Program-made: the position numbers and the translations under genes | Notes under the pieces: model-generated | The model's database searches: none | What the model saw: only the letters and a program-made list of their open reading frames with translations | What the model was told of the DNA's origin: nothing | In this document: positions 18,639-27,802 of the stretch, piece after piece | Layout: every line of letters starts with the position of its first letter | Position numbering within the stretch: the stretch's first letter is position 1 | Assembly: GCA_021848145.1 (NCBI GenBank) | Contig: JAJZMX010000004.1 | Location: 186,001 to 250,000 of the forward strand | DNA from: a bacterium | Lineage (GTDB): Bacteria; Patescibacteriota; Saccharimonadia; Saccharimonadales; UBA4665 | Direction of reading: 5' to 3' | Length of the DNA: 64,000 nt

Positions 18639-19832
18639 TTAAATAGCGGCTTGTCTGGCGGCGCAAACCGGACAACTTTCTTCAACGTTGTTGGTTGTCA
18701 GCCACTGTCTCCCTGCTTTTGCCCACGGTTCGTAATCGTGGAAAGCTACGGCATCAGCTGCTTGACGCAACACCCATCCAAGCATACCGTAAGTCCTAAA
18801 CACTCCGTAATTTACGGCTGCCCAACCTTCTCCAACTGGGATTATGGTTATTGGGGCTTTTGCCATGTAGCTTTTTAGTTTTTTTCCGGATGTACGTCTT
18901 TTAAGGTTTTCAGCTAAATATTCGCCATCATGAACTGCTGTTTGGGCCATTCCGCTATATGGCGTGTTCGCATTATCACCTATAACGAATATATTGGGCT
19001 CAGCTTGAAGGTAAATGTCGGTTGCGACTTTGTGATTTGAACTTAATGTAAAACCGTTTTCGGAAAAGAATGGGTTATTAGCTGTTCCAGCTGTCCAAAT
19101 TACGGTGTGGCTTTGGATCAATTTATTGTCAACCATCAAGTCATTGGCGGTTTCACCTTGGACCCTCTTGCCCAAGTATAGTTTTACGCCAAGCCTTCTA
19201 AGTCGGCGCTGTACCATTCTACTGGTATCTCTTGGCATCCTAGCAAGCAATCTTGGTGCTGATTCAACCAAGTCTATGTGCACTGAACGGTTCTCGATCT
19301 TATGTTGAAGCATCACCTGTCTTAAATATTCCGGTAGTGCTCCGGCAAGTTCAATGCCGGTTGGACCACCGCCAACAATAACGTAGTTAAGGTCTGGCTT
19401 ATGTTCGCTAATGAGCTGTTCATGCAAATGGGCCTTTAGTTTCTCGACGTCTTCTATGCTCTTAACTCCGAAAGATAATTCCTGAAGCCCTTTTATATTA
19501 AAGTAGTTCGTTACTACGCCAAGCGCTAATATTAAGGAGTCGTACGAATAAGATTCTCCTTCTGCCGTGATTATTCTTTTAGACTGCCTGTCAAGCTTAA
19601 CTGCTTTTCCAAAATGAAGCTTAATATTCTTGCTCTCTGTCAGTGAATTTAACGGGATGGAGGCGTTAGACTTGTCTCCTCCGGTAGCTACATGGTATAG
19701 CGTTGGAAAATAGGTAAATATTTTTTTGTCCGATAATAATGTTATGTCGAAACGCTCGTCTTCGGACAAGTCAAGCGCCGCCTTGGCACCGGCAAAGCCG
19801 CCGCCAACTATTAGTATTTTTTCTTTTGTCAT
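18639..19832 (-). CDS. ndh: Type II NADH dehydrogenase (NDH-2)
   Basis: A 397-residue flavoprotein with two Rossmann motifs: GGGFAGAKAALDL at about 10-22 for FAD and VIVGGGPTGIELAGA near 155 for NADH, then the FAD-closing FVIGDNANTPYSGMAQTAVHDG motif. It oxidises NADH and reduces a quinone without pumping protons. The hydrophobic/aromatic C-terminal part suits monotopic membrane attachment; the tail ends in SCPVCAARQ, an unusual CxxC. It is divergent from the FAD-linked oxidase gene and near cyoABCDE, which makes it the electron entry step of the chain. Confidence 0.88.
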   Translation of the reverse strand: MTKEKILIVGGGFAGAKAALDLSEDERFDITLLSDKKIFTYFPTLYHVATGGDKSNASIPLNSLTESKNIKLHFGKAVKLDRQSKRIITAEGESYSYDSLILALGVVTNYFNIKGLQELSFGVKSIEDVEKLKAHLHEQLISEHKPDLNYVIVGGGPTGIELAGALPEYLRQVMLQHKIENRSVHIDLVESAPRLLARMPRDTSRMVQRRLRRLGVKLYLGKRVQGETANDLMVDNKLIQSHTVIWTAGTANNPFFSENGFTLSSNHKVATDIYLQAEPNIFVIGDNANTPYSGMAQTAVHDGEYLAENLKRRTSGKKLKSYMAKAPITIIPVGEGWAAVNYGVFRTYGMLGWVLRQAADAVAFHDYEPWAKAGRQWLTTNNVEESCPVCAARQAAI

Positions 19833-19840
19833 GCATAATT

Positions 19841-19870
19841 ATTGTACACCTATAGCATTAACACTTTCAA
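19841..19870 (-). promoter_or_regulatory. Promoter of ndh, leaderless type
   Basis: Minus strand TTGAAA (19865-19870), 18-nt spacer, TACAAT (19841-19846), then 8 nt to the ATG at 19830-19832. No Shine-Dalgarno sequence is present. Confidence 0.65.
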
Positions 19871-19910
19871 TTTGCTAAAGCTTGCGTTTAGGCTTAAGCT
19901 AAAAATCAAG

Positions 19911-21605
19911 ATGGCTACGAAAATTAAAGAAACAGTGCACTTAACTGATCTTAAGAGTATGGTTTTATCCAGCGGGTTTAAGGGAGAGCTTGATGATTCT
20001 CCGGCGACAATTGAATCATATAGCCATGATGCTTCGTTGTTTGAGGTCAAGCCTAAGCTGGTAGTATTTCCTAAAGATGCCCAAGATGTTGAAATGTTGG
20101 TTAGAATCGTTAGCGAAAATAAGCATAAAATTCCTGGACTTTCACTTACTGCACGATCTGCGGGCACTGACATGGCCGGCGGCGCCATTAATGACTCAAT
20201 TATCGTTGATTTTAGAAAACATTTTACGGAAATAGAGCAGATTACACGGACTTCCGGTCAGGCTCAGCCTGGTGTTCTATATAGGGATTTTGAACCTAGG
20301 ACTTTACAGCACGGTTCATTGATGCCTTCTTACCCCGCATCGAGGGATCTGGCAAGTATTGGCGGTATGGTAGCCAATAACTCTGGAGGTGAGAAATCTT
20401 TAGAATATGGCAAGACAAAGGATTTTGTTAATGAGCTTAAAGTTGTTTTTGCGGATGGTGTTGAGAGGGTTGTCAAACCTCTCAACAAGGACGAACTGGA
20501 TAAGGTTATGGCTAAGCAGGATTTTGAAGGTGAAGTATATCGAAAGATCTTTGAGCTCTGCGAAAGTAATTATGACATTATTAAGGCCGCTAAACCTAAA
20601 GTTAGCAAGAATTCAATGGGCTATACACTTTGGGAAGTATGGGATCGTGAGAGCGGTGTCTTCGATCTGACTAAGCTGATCGTTGGGAGTGAAGGGACAC
20701 TGGGTTTTGTTACGGATATTACCTTTAGGCTAGTTCCGTCCCGTCCGCATTCCGGACTTTTGGTGTTATTTATGCATGACATTGACGACCTTGGAGAACT
20801 AATTCCGGCTGTGCTTTCGCATCATCCGGCAACGTTTGAGAGTTTTGATGACCAGACATTATGGTTGTCTATACGTTTTATGCCAAGCTTCCTAAAGCTT
20901 TTGGGCTGGAAGCGTTTTATTCGACTGCTATTTAGTCTAATTCCGGATGGTATGCAATTGTTACGTGGGGTACCAAAGCTTATCTTGATGGTAGAATTTA
21001 ATGGCCAGACTGAAGCTGAGGTTAGGGCCAAGATTAAAGCACTACATTCAGACCTCAAGGGCATGAAGGCTAGATATGAGATAAATGGCTTCGAAGAAGA
21101 TGCCACTGAGGGTAAAAGTGAAAAATTCTGGGTGATGAGACGACAGAGTTTTAATTTGCTTAGAAGCAAGGTTAAAGATAAACACACCGCCCCGTTCATT
21201 GACGACCTAGTAGTTAATCCGGAGTATTTAGTTGATTTTTTGCCTAAACTGAGAGGTTTAGTTAAGAAGTATAACCTTTTTGCTACAATCGCCGGGCACA
21301 TGGGCGACGGTAACTTTCATATTATTCCGCTCATGAAACTTGAGGATAAGCAAGAACGGGATACTTTGCTTCCAGCTATGAAAGAAATTAATGAATTAGT
21401 TTTAAGCTATCATGGCTCATTGTCTGGAGAGCATAATGACGGCTTAATTAGGGGACCGTGGCTAGAGGAGCAATTTGGCAAAGACGTTGTGGAGTTATTT
21501 CGTGAAGTTAAGCGCATTTGTGATCCTAAAGGCATCTTTAATCCTCATAAAAAAGCCGAAGCTAACTGGGAATACAGCTACTCGCATATTAGAGACCATT
21601 TCTAA
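19911..21605 (+). CDS. FAD-linked D-lactate/glycolate-type dehydrogenase
   Basis: About 564 residues from the Met at 19911; the open frame extends to 19842 but that would overlap the ndh promoter. The FAD_binding_4 domain is seen in PKDAQDVEMLVRIVSENK, LTARSAGTDMAGGA and ASIGGMVANNSGGEKS; the C-terminal FAD-oxidase domain has GHMGDGNFHIIPL and SGEHNDGLIRG with its metal/substrate His residues, and CDPKGIFNPHKK at the end. The family oxidises 2-hydroxy acids such as D-lactate and passes electrons to quinone. It lies directly upstream of cyoA on the same strand, so it probably feeds the oxidase. No membrane helix is obvious. Confidence 0.85.
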   Translation: MATKIKETVHLTDLKSMVLSSGFKGELDDSPATIESYSHDASLFEVKPKLVVFPKDAQDVEMLVRIVSENKHKIPGLSLTARSAGTDMAGGAINDSIIVDFRKHFTEIEQITRTSGQAQPGVLYRDFEPRTLQHGSLMPSYPASRDLASIGGMVANNSGGEKSLEYGKTKDFVNELKVVFADGVERVVKPLNKDELDKVMAKQDFEGEVYRKIFELCESNYDIIKAAKPKVSKNSMGYTLWEVWDRESGVFDLTKLIVGSEGTLGFVTDITFRLVPSRPHSGLLVLFMHDIDDLGELIPAVLSHHPATFESFDDQTLWLSIRFMPSFLKLLGWKRFIRLLFSLIPDGMQLLRGVPKLILMVEFNGQTEAEVRAKIKALHSDLKGMKARYEINGFEEDATEGKSEKFWVMRRQSFNLLRSKVKDKHTAPFIDDLVVNPEYLVDFLPKLRGLVKKYNLFATIAGHMGDGNFHIIPLMKLEDKQERDTLLPAMKEINELVLSYHGSLSGEHNDGLIRGPWLEEQFGKDVVELFREVKRICDPKGIFNPHKKAEANWEYSYSHIRDHF

Positions 21606-21656
21606 GCTAAGCTTAAGCGTGTGTGCTAGACTGGTAGTAAGAGATCTAAGAAAGAC

Positions 21657-22535
21657 ATGCATAAAGCTAAAAGGTGGTTAATAGCGGGTATATTACTTCT
21701 GGTCTTGATTGTATCAGGGGTGTACCTTTCTAGAGTCAATATACCAGTACTTGAACCTAAAGGGCCTATTGCTGACAAAGAGTTCAGGTTGCTAGTGACA
21801 ATAACTAGCATCATGTTAATAGTCGTAATACCTGTTTTTGTTCTATTGTTTTATGTCGTTTGGCGGTATCGGGAAGATAATCCACGTCGTGGTAAATACG
21901 TGCCTGAATGGGAGCATAGTCGGTTGTTGGAGGGGCTGTGGTGGATTATACCGGCAATTCTTATAACTATAGTATCGGTAATATCCTGGCACGCCACTTA
22001 TGCCCTAAACCCATATAATCCTATTCCGTCCAAGAATAAAGCAATTGATATTCAGGTTATTTCAATGGACTGGAAGTGGTTGTTTATTTATCCTAGGCAG
22101 CATATTGCTAGCGTTAACTTGTTTGAGATGCCAGTAAATACCCCTGTGCATTTTTATCTGACCAGCGATGCACCAATGAATGCGTTCTGGCTGCCTCAAT
22201 TATCTGGACAAATATTTACTATGGCAGGCATGCAGACGCAGTTATACATTATGGCTAACGTCAAAGGTAGTTATGTCGGGCGTTCAGCAAATATTAGCGG
22301 GATAGGTTTTGCTAGTATGCAGTTTACGGCTAAGGCGGTTAGTAACAAGAGTTTTAATATTTGGGTCAATAATAAGAGAAATAGTTCGCCTAAACTGACT
22401 ATTGCGGCCTATAAGGCTTTAGATAGGCCAAGTTCTTATGTAGCTCCAAGGTATTATTCAGACCCCGCAAAAGGCCTGTTTATTGATGTTATTGGAAAAT
22501 ATATCATTCCTGCTGGACAGGGGGTCGCATTATGA
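21657..22535 (+). CDS. cyoA: Cytochrome bo3-type quinol oxidase subunit II
   Basis: A 292-residue protein with an N-terminal hydrophobic segment (8-24), two membrane helices (about 45-70 and 88-112) and a periplasmic-type cupredoxin domain. The CuA ligands of cytochrome c oxidases are missing: the region reads VGRSANISGIGFASMQF without cysteines, as in CyoA. It therefore uses quinol, not cytochrome c. No lipobox Cys is present, unlike E. coli CyoA. It overlaps cyoB by four bases (ATGA). Confidence 0.92.
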   Translation: MHKAKRWLIAGILLLVLIVSGVYLSRVNIPVLEPKGPIADKEFRLLVTITSIMLIVVIPVFVLLFYVVWRYREDNPRRGKYVPEWEHSRLLEGLWWIIPAILITIVSVISWHATYALNPYNPIPSKNKAIDIQVISMDWKWLFIYPRQHIASVNLFEMPVNTPVHFYLTSDAPMNAFWLPQLSGQIFTMAGMQTQLYIMANVKGSYVGRSANISGIGFASMQFTAKAVSNKSFNIWVNNKRNSSPKLTIAAYKALDRPSSYVAPRYYSDPAKGLFIDVIGKYIIPAGQGVAL

Positions 22536-24517
22536 ATTTGAATGTTTTCGGTAGCCTTTTAGGCAAACTCTCATTTAGGTATTTGCCCCACGACCCTATT
22601 ACTGTTTCAGGTGCGATTATGATGGTTCTAGTCCCTATAGCACTGGTAGTATTTTTGACCGTCACTAAGCGTTGGAAGTGGCTTTATAAAGAGTGGCTAA
22701 CCACCTTAGACCCTAAACGTATTGGTGTAATGTACATTGTCGTGGCTGTAGCTATGGGTCTACGAGGGTTGTCCGATGTTATATTAGTCAGGACACAACA
22801 GGCTATATCTGTTGGAAATTCTCATGGAATTTTAAGTGCAAGCCATTTCCAGCAGATTGTTAGCGCCCATGGTACGATTATGATCTTCTTTGTTGCAATG
22901 GGTTTAATGTTCGGCATGATCAATATGATAGTTCCCTTGCAGATTGGGGCTCGTGATGTTGCCTTCCCGTTTTTAAATGCTACTAGCTTCTGGCTTTTCT
23001 TTGCAGGGATGGTATTGATTAACATTTCACTAGTTATCGGAGATTTTTCTGCTACTGGCTGGCTTGCCTATCCTCCATTAAGTGAGCTCAAGTATAGTCC
23101 AACTGTTGGGGTGGATTATTGGATTTGGAGTCTTGAAATCGCTGGAGCTGGAAGTTTATTGAGCGGAATTAACTTCCTTGTAACGATCCTCAAGAAACGT
23201 GTCAAAGGTATGAGTTTAATGAAGATGCCGATGTTTTGCTGGGGCGTACTAGGCTCGATGTCTTTGGTAGCTTTTGCCTTCCCTATTTTAACTATTACCT
23301 TAATCCTTTTGTCGCTCGATAGAACCTTAGGGACTCACTTCTTCACTGCCGGAGGAGGCGGAAACATGATGATGTACGTCAATCTTATATGGGCATGGGG
23401 ACACCCTGAGGTGTATATTCTAATCCTGCCGGCATTCGGCGTATTTTCTGAAATTGTATCCACTTATGCCAGAAAAAAGCTGTTTGGATATACTTCGATG
23501 GTTTGGGCTATATGGTCTATAGTCGTACTGTCATTTATCGTTTGGTTACACCACTTCTTTACTATGGGTGCCGGTAGTGATGTTAATGGGTTCTTCGGCA
23601 TAATGACCATGATTATTGCCGTTCCTACCGGCGTTAAGTTATTCAACTGGCTGTTTACTTTGTATAAGGGAAAGCTGAATTTCAAGACACCGCTTTATTG
23701 GTTTATTGGTTTTGCAATAATTTTTACGATTGGCGGTATGGCAGGAGTTTTGATGGCAGTTCCTCCTATAGATTTTCAGTTACATAACAGTTTGTTTTTG
23801 ATAGCCCACTTCCATATGATGATTGTCTCTGGTGTTTTGTTCGGAGATTTTGCCGCAATAGTATACTGGCTTCCGAAATTTACAGGATTTAAACTCAACG
23901 AAAGGCTCGGTCGTTATTCGTTTTGGCTTTGGCTTGTAGGGTTTTTGATGGCTTTTCTACCTCTATATGTGCTGGGTTTCATGGGAGCAACGAGAAGACT
24001 TGACCACTACAGCGCTTCATTGGGGTGGCAGCCGCTGTTTATAGTCGCCGCGATCGGGGTAGTATTTATTATTGGTGGTGTAGTAATGATGTTTGTCCAG
24101 CTCGGATACTCAATTTGGACTCGTAAGAAGCATTTGGCTGGCAGTGATCCCTGGGACGGCAGAACACTTGAATGGTCGCTGCCAACGCCTATTCCTTTCT
24201 ATAATTTTGCACGCTTGCCTCATGTTACTAGCAAGGATCCCTTCTGGTATTTGAAGCATCGAGGCGGTCATAAGATAGCCCAAGGAGAATACGAACCCAT
24301 AGAAATTCCAAAGAATACGCCTTTAGCAATGGTAATAGCCGCAGGGGCATTCATCTTCGGCTTTTCTATAGTGTGGCATATCTGGTGGTTGGCGCCTATT
24401 GGTTTACTAACGTCGATTGTGACAATTATTGTGCGGTCTATGGATGAGCATCCAAACTTTGTGTTGAGTGCCAGTGAGGTTAAACAGTTGGATGAGAAAT
24501 ATGGGAGCGCTGCATGA
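22532..24517 (+). CDS. cyoB: Cytochrome bo3-type quinol oxidase subunit I
   Basis: A 661-residue haem-copper oxidase subunit. Visible are the low-spin haem His in AHGTIMIFF, the CuB ligands in WAWGHPEVYILILP (His, Tyr), HHFF, the K-channel Lys in PTGVKLFNWLF and the haem ligands in IAHFHMMIVSG. Quinol-site residues match CyoB: Arg and Asp in LRGLSDVILVR, and His and Gln in SHFQQI. The D-channel Asp in GARDVAFP is kept. It reduces O2 to water and pumps protons. Overlaps cyoA and cyoC by four bases each. Confidence 0.97.
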   Translation: MNLNVFGSLLGKLSFRYLPHDPITVSGAIMMVLVPIALVVFLTVTKRWKWLYKEWLTTLDPKRIGVMYIVVAVAMGLRGLSDVILVRTQQAISVGNSHGILSASHFQQIVSAHGTIMIFFVAMGLMFGMINMIVPLQIGARDVAFPFLNATSFWLFFAGMVLINISLVIGDFSATGWLAYPPLSELKYSPTVGVDYWIWSLEIAGAGSLLSGINFLVTILKKRVKGMSLMKMPMFCWGVLGSMSLVAFAFPILTITLILLSLDRTLGTHFFTAGGGGNMMMYVNLIWAWGHPEVYILILPAFGVFSEIVSTYARKKLFGYTSMVWAIWSIVVLSFIVWLHHFFTMGAGSDVNGFFGIMTMIIAVPTGVKLFNWLFTLYKGKLNFKTPLYWFIGFAIIFTIGGMAGVLMAVPPIDFQLHNSLFLIAHFHMMIVSGVLFGDFAAIVYWLPKFTGFKLNERLGRYSFWLWLVGFLMAFLPLYVLGFMGATRRLDHYSASLGWQPLFIVAAIGVVFIIGGVVMMFVQLGYSIWTRKKHLAGSDPWDGRTLEWSLPTPIPFYNFARLPHVTSKDPFWYLKHRGGHKIAQGEYEPIEIPKNTPLAMVIAAGAFIFGFSIVWHIWWLAPIGLLTSIVTIIVRSMDEHPNFVLSASEVKQLDEKYGSAA

Positions 24518-25143
24518 GTGATCTTGTACCTTCGGCGCAAGTTGACGTTAAAGAAGTTAACCGGCTTATTGAGCGTAATGACGAAGACAATACAACTATC
24601 TTTGGCTTCTGGGTGTACTTGATGACCGACTGTGTCCTCTTCGGCAGTTTATTCGCAGTGTTTACCGTTTTAAGGAACAATACATTTGGTGGGCCTGGTG
24701 GAGCTGTGCTCTTTAGTCTTCCTTATGCCCTAATTGAGACTTTGTCACTCTTAACCAGTAGCTTCACCTGTGGCCTAGCAGTTTTGAGTGCTCAGCGTAA
24801 GAGTAAGAAGCAAACAGTTTTTTGGTTTGTAGTTACTTTCTTGCTTGGTGCAACTTTTCTAGGGCTTGAACTTACTGAATTCCATAAGTTTATTGCCGGC
24901 GGCAACAGCTGGCATCGTAGCGGATTTCTATCTTCATACTTTGCGCTAGTAGGAACTCACGGTCTGCATATTACTATTGGGCTTATATGGATAGCTGTAA
25001 TGACTGGATTTATTTTGAAGCGTGGAATTAATGGACTGACTATGAAGCGCATTCGGATGTTAAGCCTCTTTTGGCATTTTCTTGATGTGGTATGGATATT
25101 TATCTTTACAATAGTTTACCTATTTGGAGCCTTACACGCATGA
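24514..25143 (+). CDS. cyoC: Cytochrome bo3-type quinol oxidase subunit III
   Basis: A 209-residue subunit with five membrane helices. TTIFGFWVYLMTDCVLFG at about residue 28-45 and GTHGLHITIGLIWI later are characteristic of CyoC/COX3, and it ends with SLFWHFLDVVWIFIFT, also conserved. It stabilises subunit I and its proton uptake. ATGA overlaps at both ends show tight translational coupling in the operon. Confidence 0.93.
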   Translation: MSDLVPSAQVDVKEVNRLIERNDEDNTTIFGFWVYLMTDCVLFGSLFAVFTVLRNNTFGGPGGAVLFSLPYALIETLSLLTSSFTCGLAVLSAQRKSKKQTVFWFVVTFLLGATFLGLELTEFHKFIAGGNSWHRSGFLSSYFALVGTHGLHITIGLIWIAVMTGFILKRGINGLTMKRIRMLSLFWHFLDVVWIFIFTIVYLFGALHA

Positions 25144-25535
25144 GTAGTTTAACTAGCGAAAATATTGACATCCTTGTCTCCCAGCATCAACCGGAGAATG
25201 CAACACTGAAGAATTACGTCATTGGTTTTGTTAGCTCCATAGTTCTGACAATGAGCGCTTATCTTTTGGCTTATTACCACGCTGGCGGGAGGGGTTTGTT
25301 GTTTGGATTGCTGGCAGTCTTAGCATTAATTCAATTTAGTGTACAGCTTATCTTTTTCTTGCACGTAGGCAAAGAATTTAGTCCTAGGCTTAAGTTGATT
25401 GTTACCCTGTTTATGATGTTGGTCGTGTTAATAATTGTTGGCGGATCACTATGGATTATGTATAACTTAAATCATCGGGTTATGCCGAGCACTAAACAAA
25501 TGGTTCAGTATATGAACCGAGAAGATAACTTGTGA
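25140..25535 (+). CDS. cyoD: Cytochrome bo3-type quinol oxidase subunit IV
   Basis: About 131 residues with three membrane helices. QFSVQLIFFLHVGKE in the second helix matches the CyoD/COX4 pro signature. The open frame starts at 25092, but the ATG at 25140 forms the ATGA overlap with cyoC that every other junction in the operon shows, so it is preferred. It assists assembly of the CuB site in subunit I. Confidence 0.9.
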   Translation: MSSLTSENIDILVSQHQPENATLKNYVIGFVSSIVLTMSAYLLAYYHAGGRGLLFGLLAVLALIQFSVQLIFFLHVGKEFSPRLKLIVTLFMMLVVLIIVGGSLWIMYNLNHRVMPSTKQMVQYMNREDNL

Positions 25536-26377
25536 AAATTAAAGCCTATTACAACCTTGCAAAACCTGGGATGGTCTACGGCAACCTACTCACAGCAATT
25601 GCTGGCTATCTACTAGCCAGCGGCCTTAGGCTAAAATGGTCCCAGTTTATTGCCATGGCTATCGGCACTGCTTTAGTAATGGGATCGGCTTGCGTGCTCA
25701 ATAACTTGGCTGATAGGGATATTGACTCACTAATGGAACGTACCCAAAAGCGTCCTTCTGTAAACGGCGATATCTCCTATAGACAGGGTCTGGTTTTTGC
25801 GGTTCTTATGTTGGCTAGCGGCATGTTGTTGATAGTCTTTAAAGTAAATGCGCTTTGTGCTTTAATCGGGCTTATTGGTTTTGTTGATTACGCCTTTGTC
25901 TACACCTATTCAAAGCGTAAGACCTACCATGCGACATTGATTGGCAGCATTGCTGGAGCAGCGCCAATTGTCGGAGGTTACGTTGCGTATTCCGGGCATA
26001 TAACTTTGGCAGCCTTAATAGTAGGGTTGATGATGTTTCTTTGGCAGATGCCCCATTTTTATGCTATTGCCCTGTTTCGGGAGGATGACTATCGTAAAGC
26101 GAATATTCCTGTTGCGCCAATATCTAAGGGTCATAAATTTACCAAATACTCAATGGTAATCTATACTATTGCATTTAGTTTGGCTTCGTTTGCTTTGTAT
26201 GCATACAGTAATTTGAACATCTTCTACTTAGTCGTGATGGCAGTATTGGCTACTTTATGGCTAGCTATTAATGTTAAGGGACTTCTTGTGGATAAGCTAG
26301 AGGCATGGGCTAAGCAGAGCTTTTTAGTGTCACTTATAGTTATGAGCGTAATGTCGTTAGTTGTTGCCGTAAGGTAA
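25532..26377 (+). CDS. cyoE: Protohaem IX farnesyltransferase
   Basis: A 281-residue UbiA-superfamily prenyltransferase with seven to nine membrane helices. The two Asp-rich motifs are present: NNLADRDIDSLMERTQKRP and YTYSKRKTYHATLIGSIAGAAP, and FLWQMPHFYAIALFRE DDY is typical. It farnesylates haem b to haem o for the oxidase. It starts at GTG 25532 overlapping cyoD by four bases. No other haem biosynthesis gene is visible here, so the haem precursor comes from elsewhere in the genome or from outside. Confidence 0.95.
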   Translation: MKIKAYYNLAKPGMVYGNLLTAIAGYLLASGLRLKWSQFIAMAIGTALVMGSACVLNNLADRDIDSLMERTQKRPSVNGDISYRQGLVFAVLMLASGMLLIVFKVNALCALIGLIGFVDYAFVYTYSKRKTYHATLIGSIAGAAPIVGGYVAYSGHITLAALIVGLMMFLWQMPHFYAIALFREDDYRKANIPVAPISKGHKFTKYSMVIYTIAFSLASFALYAYSNLNIFYLVVMAVLATLWLAINVKGLLVDKLEAWAKQSFLVSLIVMSVMSLVVAVR

Positions 26378-26400
26378 CCTTTAAGGCGTTTGCCGGCTCA

Positions 26401-26706
26401 TTAGGACTTGCTTAAATTTTCGTATAGCGGCTCTATTCTATCTTCAGCATCATAATACTCGCCACTATTTAGGTAAGGGTTATTGCAGGATGAATATTCA
26501 GGGCTCACTTTTACCCCTGCCATATAACATAGGTTTAGGATTGAAAACTTTGCTGCGCTAAAGCCTTTACAGTCGATAACGTTTGTCTCTATACCAGCTG
26601 TGATGTTATCCATGGCGTCATTAACCGCCACAGTCATGTTTCCCCTATAATCTTCTTGGATTAAAGGAATCAAATTTCTGAGTGGACAATTTCCACAATT
26701 AGACAT
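26401..26706 (-). CDS. Small cysteine protein with N-terminal CxxCP motif, unknown
   Basis: A 101-residue protein I do not recognise. It begins MSNCGNCPLRNLIPL, with further Cys at 46, 60 and 74, so it could bind a metal or an Fe-S centre. No signal peptide or membrane helix. It converges on cyoE with a 23-nt gap. Two other loci in the window (39477-39776 and the broken gene at 39016-39241) also open with a CxxCP motif followed by hydrophobic residues, which suggests a small lineage-specific family, though overall similarity by eye is low. Confidence 0.55.
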   Translation of the reverse strand: MSNCGNCPLRNLIPLIQEDYRGNMTVAVNDAMDNITAGIETNVIDCKGFSAAKFSILNLCYMAGVKVSPEYSSCNNPYLNSGEYYDAEDRIEPLYENLSKS

Positions 26707-26793
26707 TGGTATTTCGACGGGTATCCCAGTCGCGCATAACTACTAAAAGTTAAACGTAATTTATATTCTTTATCAAAAGCTTTAGCTTAACTA

Positions 26794-27786
26794 TTACTCT
26801 ATAAACGATACCTTTACCGTAGTACCTTGTCCCTTGGCACTGGTAATTGTAATGTCTGCTTTATGTACGTCCGCGATAAGTTTGGCTATAGACAGCCCTA
26901 GCCCGAAACCTGCATTACCACTTCTAGCCATGTCCGCCCTAAAGAAACGGTCGAATACATGCTCTAGATCTTTTGGAGCGATTCCCTGGCCTCGGTCCTT
27001 TATGCTAATTTCTGGTTGGGTTGAATTTTTGGCAATACTAACATCTATAGTTGTATCTTGGGGACTGTATTTAATTGCATTATCCAAGAAGATCACTACC
27101 ATCTGCACTAATGCGTTGTTATCTCCCTTGACCTTACGATCCGCACCCTTTAGCGTTACTTTTATATTCTTTTTGTCGGCTTGTGCCTTAATTTGGTCTA
27201 TTGCCTCAGCAGCAATATTCTTTAGGTCTAATTCGTTAAATTGTCTCTGTAGCTCGCCTGCCTCAAGTCGAGATAGTTTCATGAGGTTATTGATTAATGT
27301 TTCAAGTTTAGATGCTTCTTCCATGTTGCTGGTTATGACATCGCGTAAGCCACTGGCCTTAAGTTTCTTGTCCATTAAGGCTACTTCAGATTCCATCCTA
27401 AGTGCTGTTAATGGTGTTCTAAGCTCATGTGACACGTCAGCGGTAAAGCGTTTTTGTTGTTCGTGGGCCCTCTCGATTGGTTTTAGTGTTTCGCGGGCAA
27501 GGACATAGCTAATTAGGCCACCCCCGATAAGTACGAGTACGTTTGTAAGAACTAATTCGTCTAGTAGATGTCTCTTGCCGGCAGCTAAGTCTGCAGGATT
27601 AGGTTGGGCATACTGGGTTCCGTTAAAGATTGGAAATGCAGTAGAAAGTTCTTGTGTCTCTCTTGCGAGACCGAATGCCAAGTTGTCGGAACCTACGCGA
27701 AAAACTACAGCCGAAAAGACAAGGCTTATTAACATTAATACCGTGAGATATGACACGGTTAACTTGAAAGTCGCACTCTTAAACAT
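26794..27786 (-). CDS. Sensor histidine kinase
   Basis: A 330-residue membrane kinase. Two helices (about 10-30 and 77-97) flank a short outside loop of about 45 residues; no HAMP domain is obvious. The H-box is FTADVSHELRTPLTALR with His120, then the N-box DNAIKYSP, G1 DRGQGIAP and G2 GFGLGLSIAK. It autophosphorylates on His120 and would pass the phosphate to the OmpR-type regulator encoded 16 nt upstream on the same strand. The stimulus is unknown; the small sensor loop points to membrane or intramembrane sensing. Confidence 0.92.
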   Translation of the reverse strand: MFKSATFKLTVSYLTVLMLISLVFSAVVFRVGSDNLAFGLARETQELSTAFPIFNGTQYAQPNPADLAAGKRHLLDELVLTNVLVLIGGGLISYVLARETLKPIERAHEQQKRFTADVSHELRTPLTALRMESEVALMDKKLKASGLRDVITSNMEEASKLETLINNLMKLSRLEAGELQRQFNELDLKNIAAEAIDQIKAQADKKNIKVTLKGADRKVKGDNNALVQMVVIFLDNAIKYSPQDTTIDVSIAKNSTQPEISIKDRGQGIAPKDLEHVFDRFFRADMARSGNAGFGLGLSIAKLIADVHKADITITSAKGQGTTVKVSFIE

Positions 27787-27802
27787 ACTTAACTTAATGA
27801 TA

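Noticed and set aside
20822-21301. 159-codon minus-strand frame inside the FAD-linked dehydrogenase
   Set aside because: The plus strand encodes the conserved FAD-oxidase domain here; the minus frame is a shadow.
21657-24517. Cytochrome c oxidase instead of quinol oxidase
   Set aside because: Subunit II lacks the CuA Cys/His ligands and subunit I keeps the CyoB quinol-site residues Arg, Asp, His and Gln.
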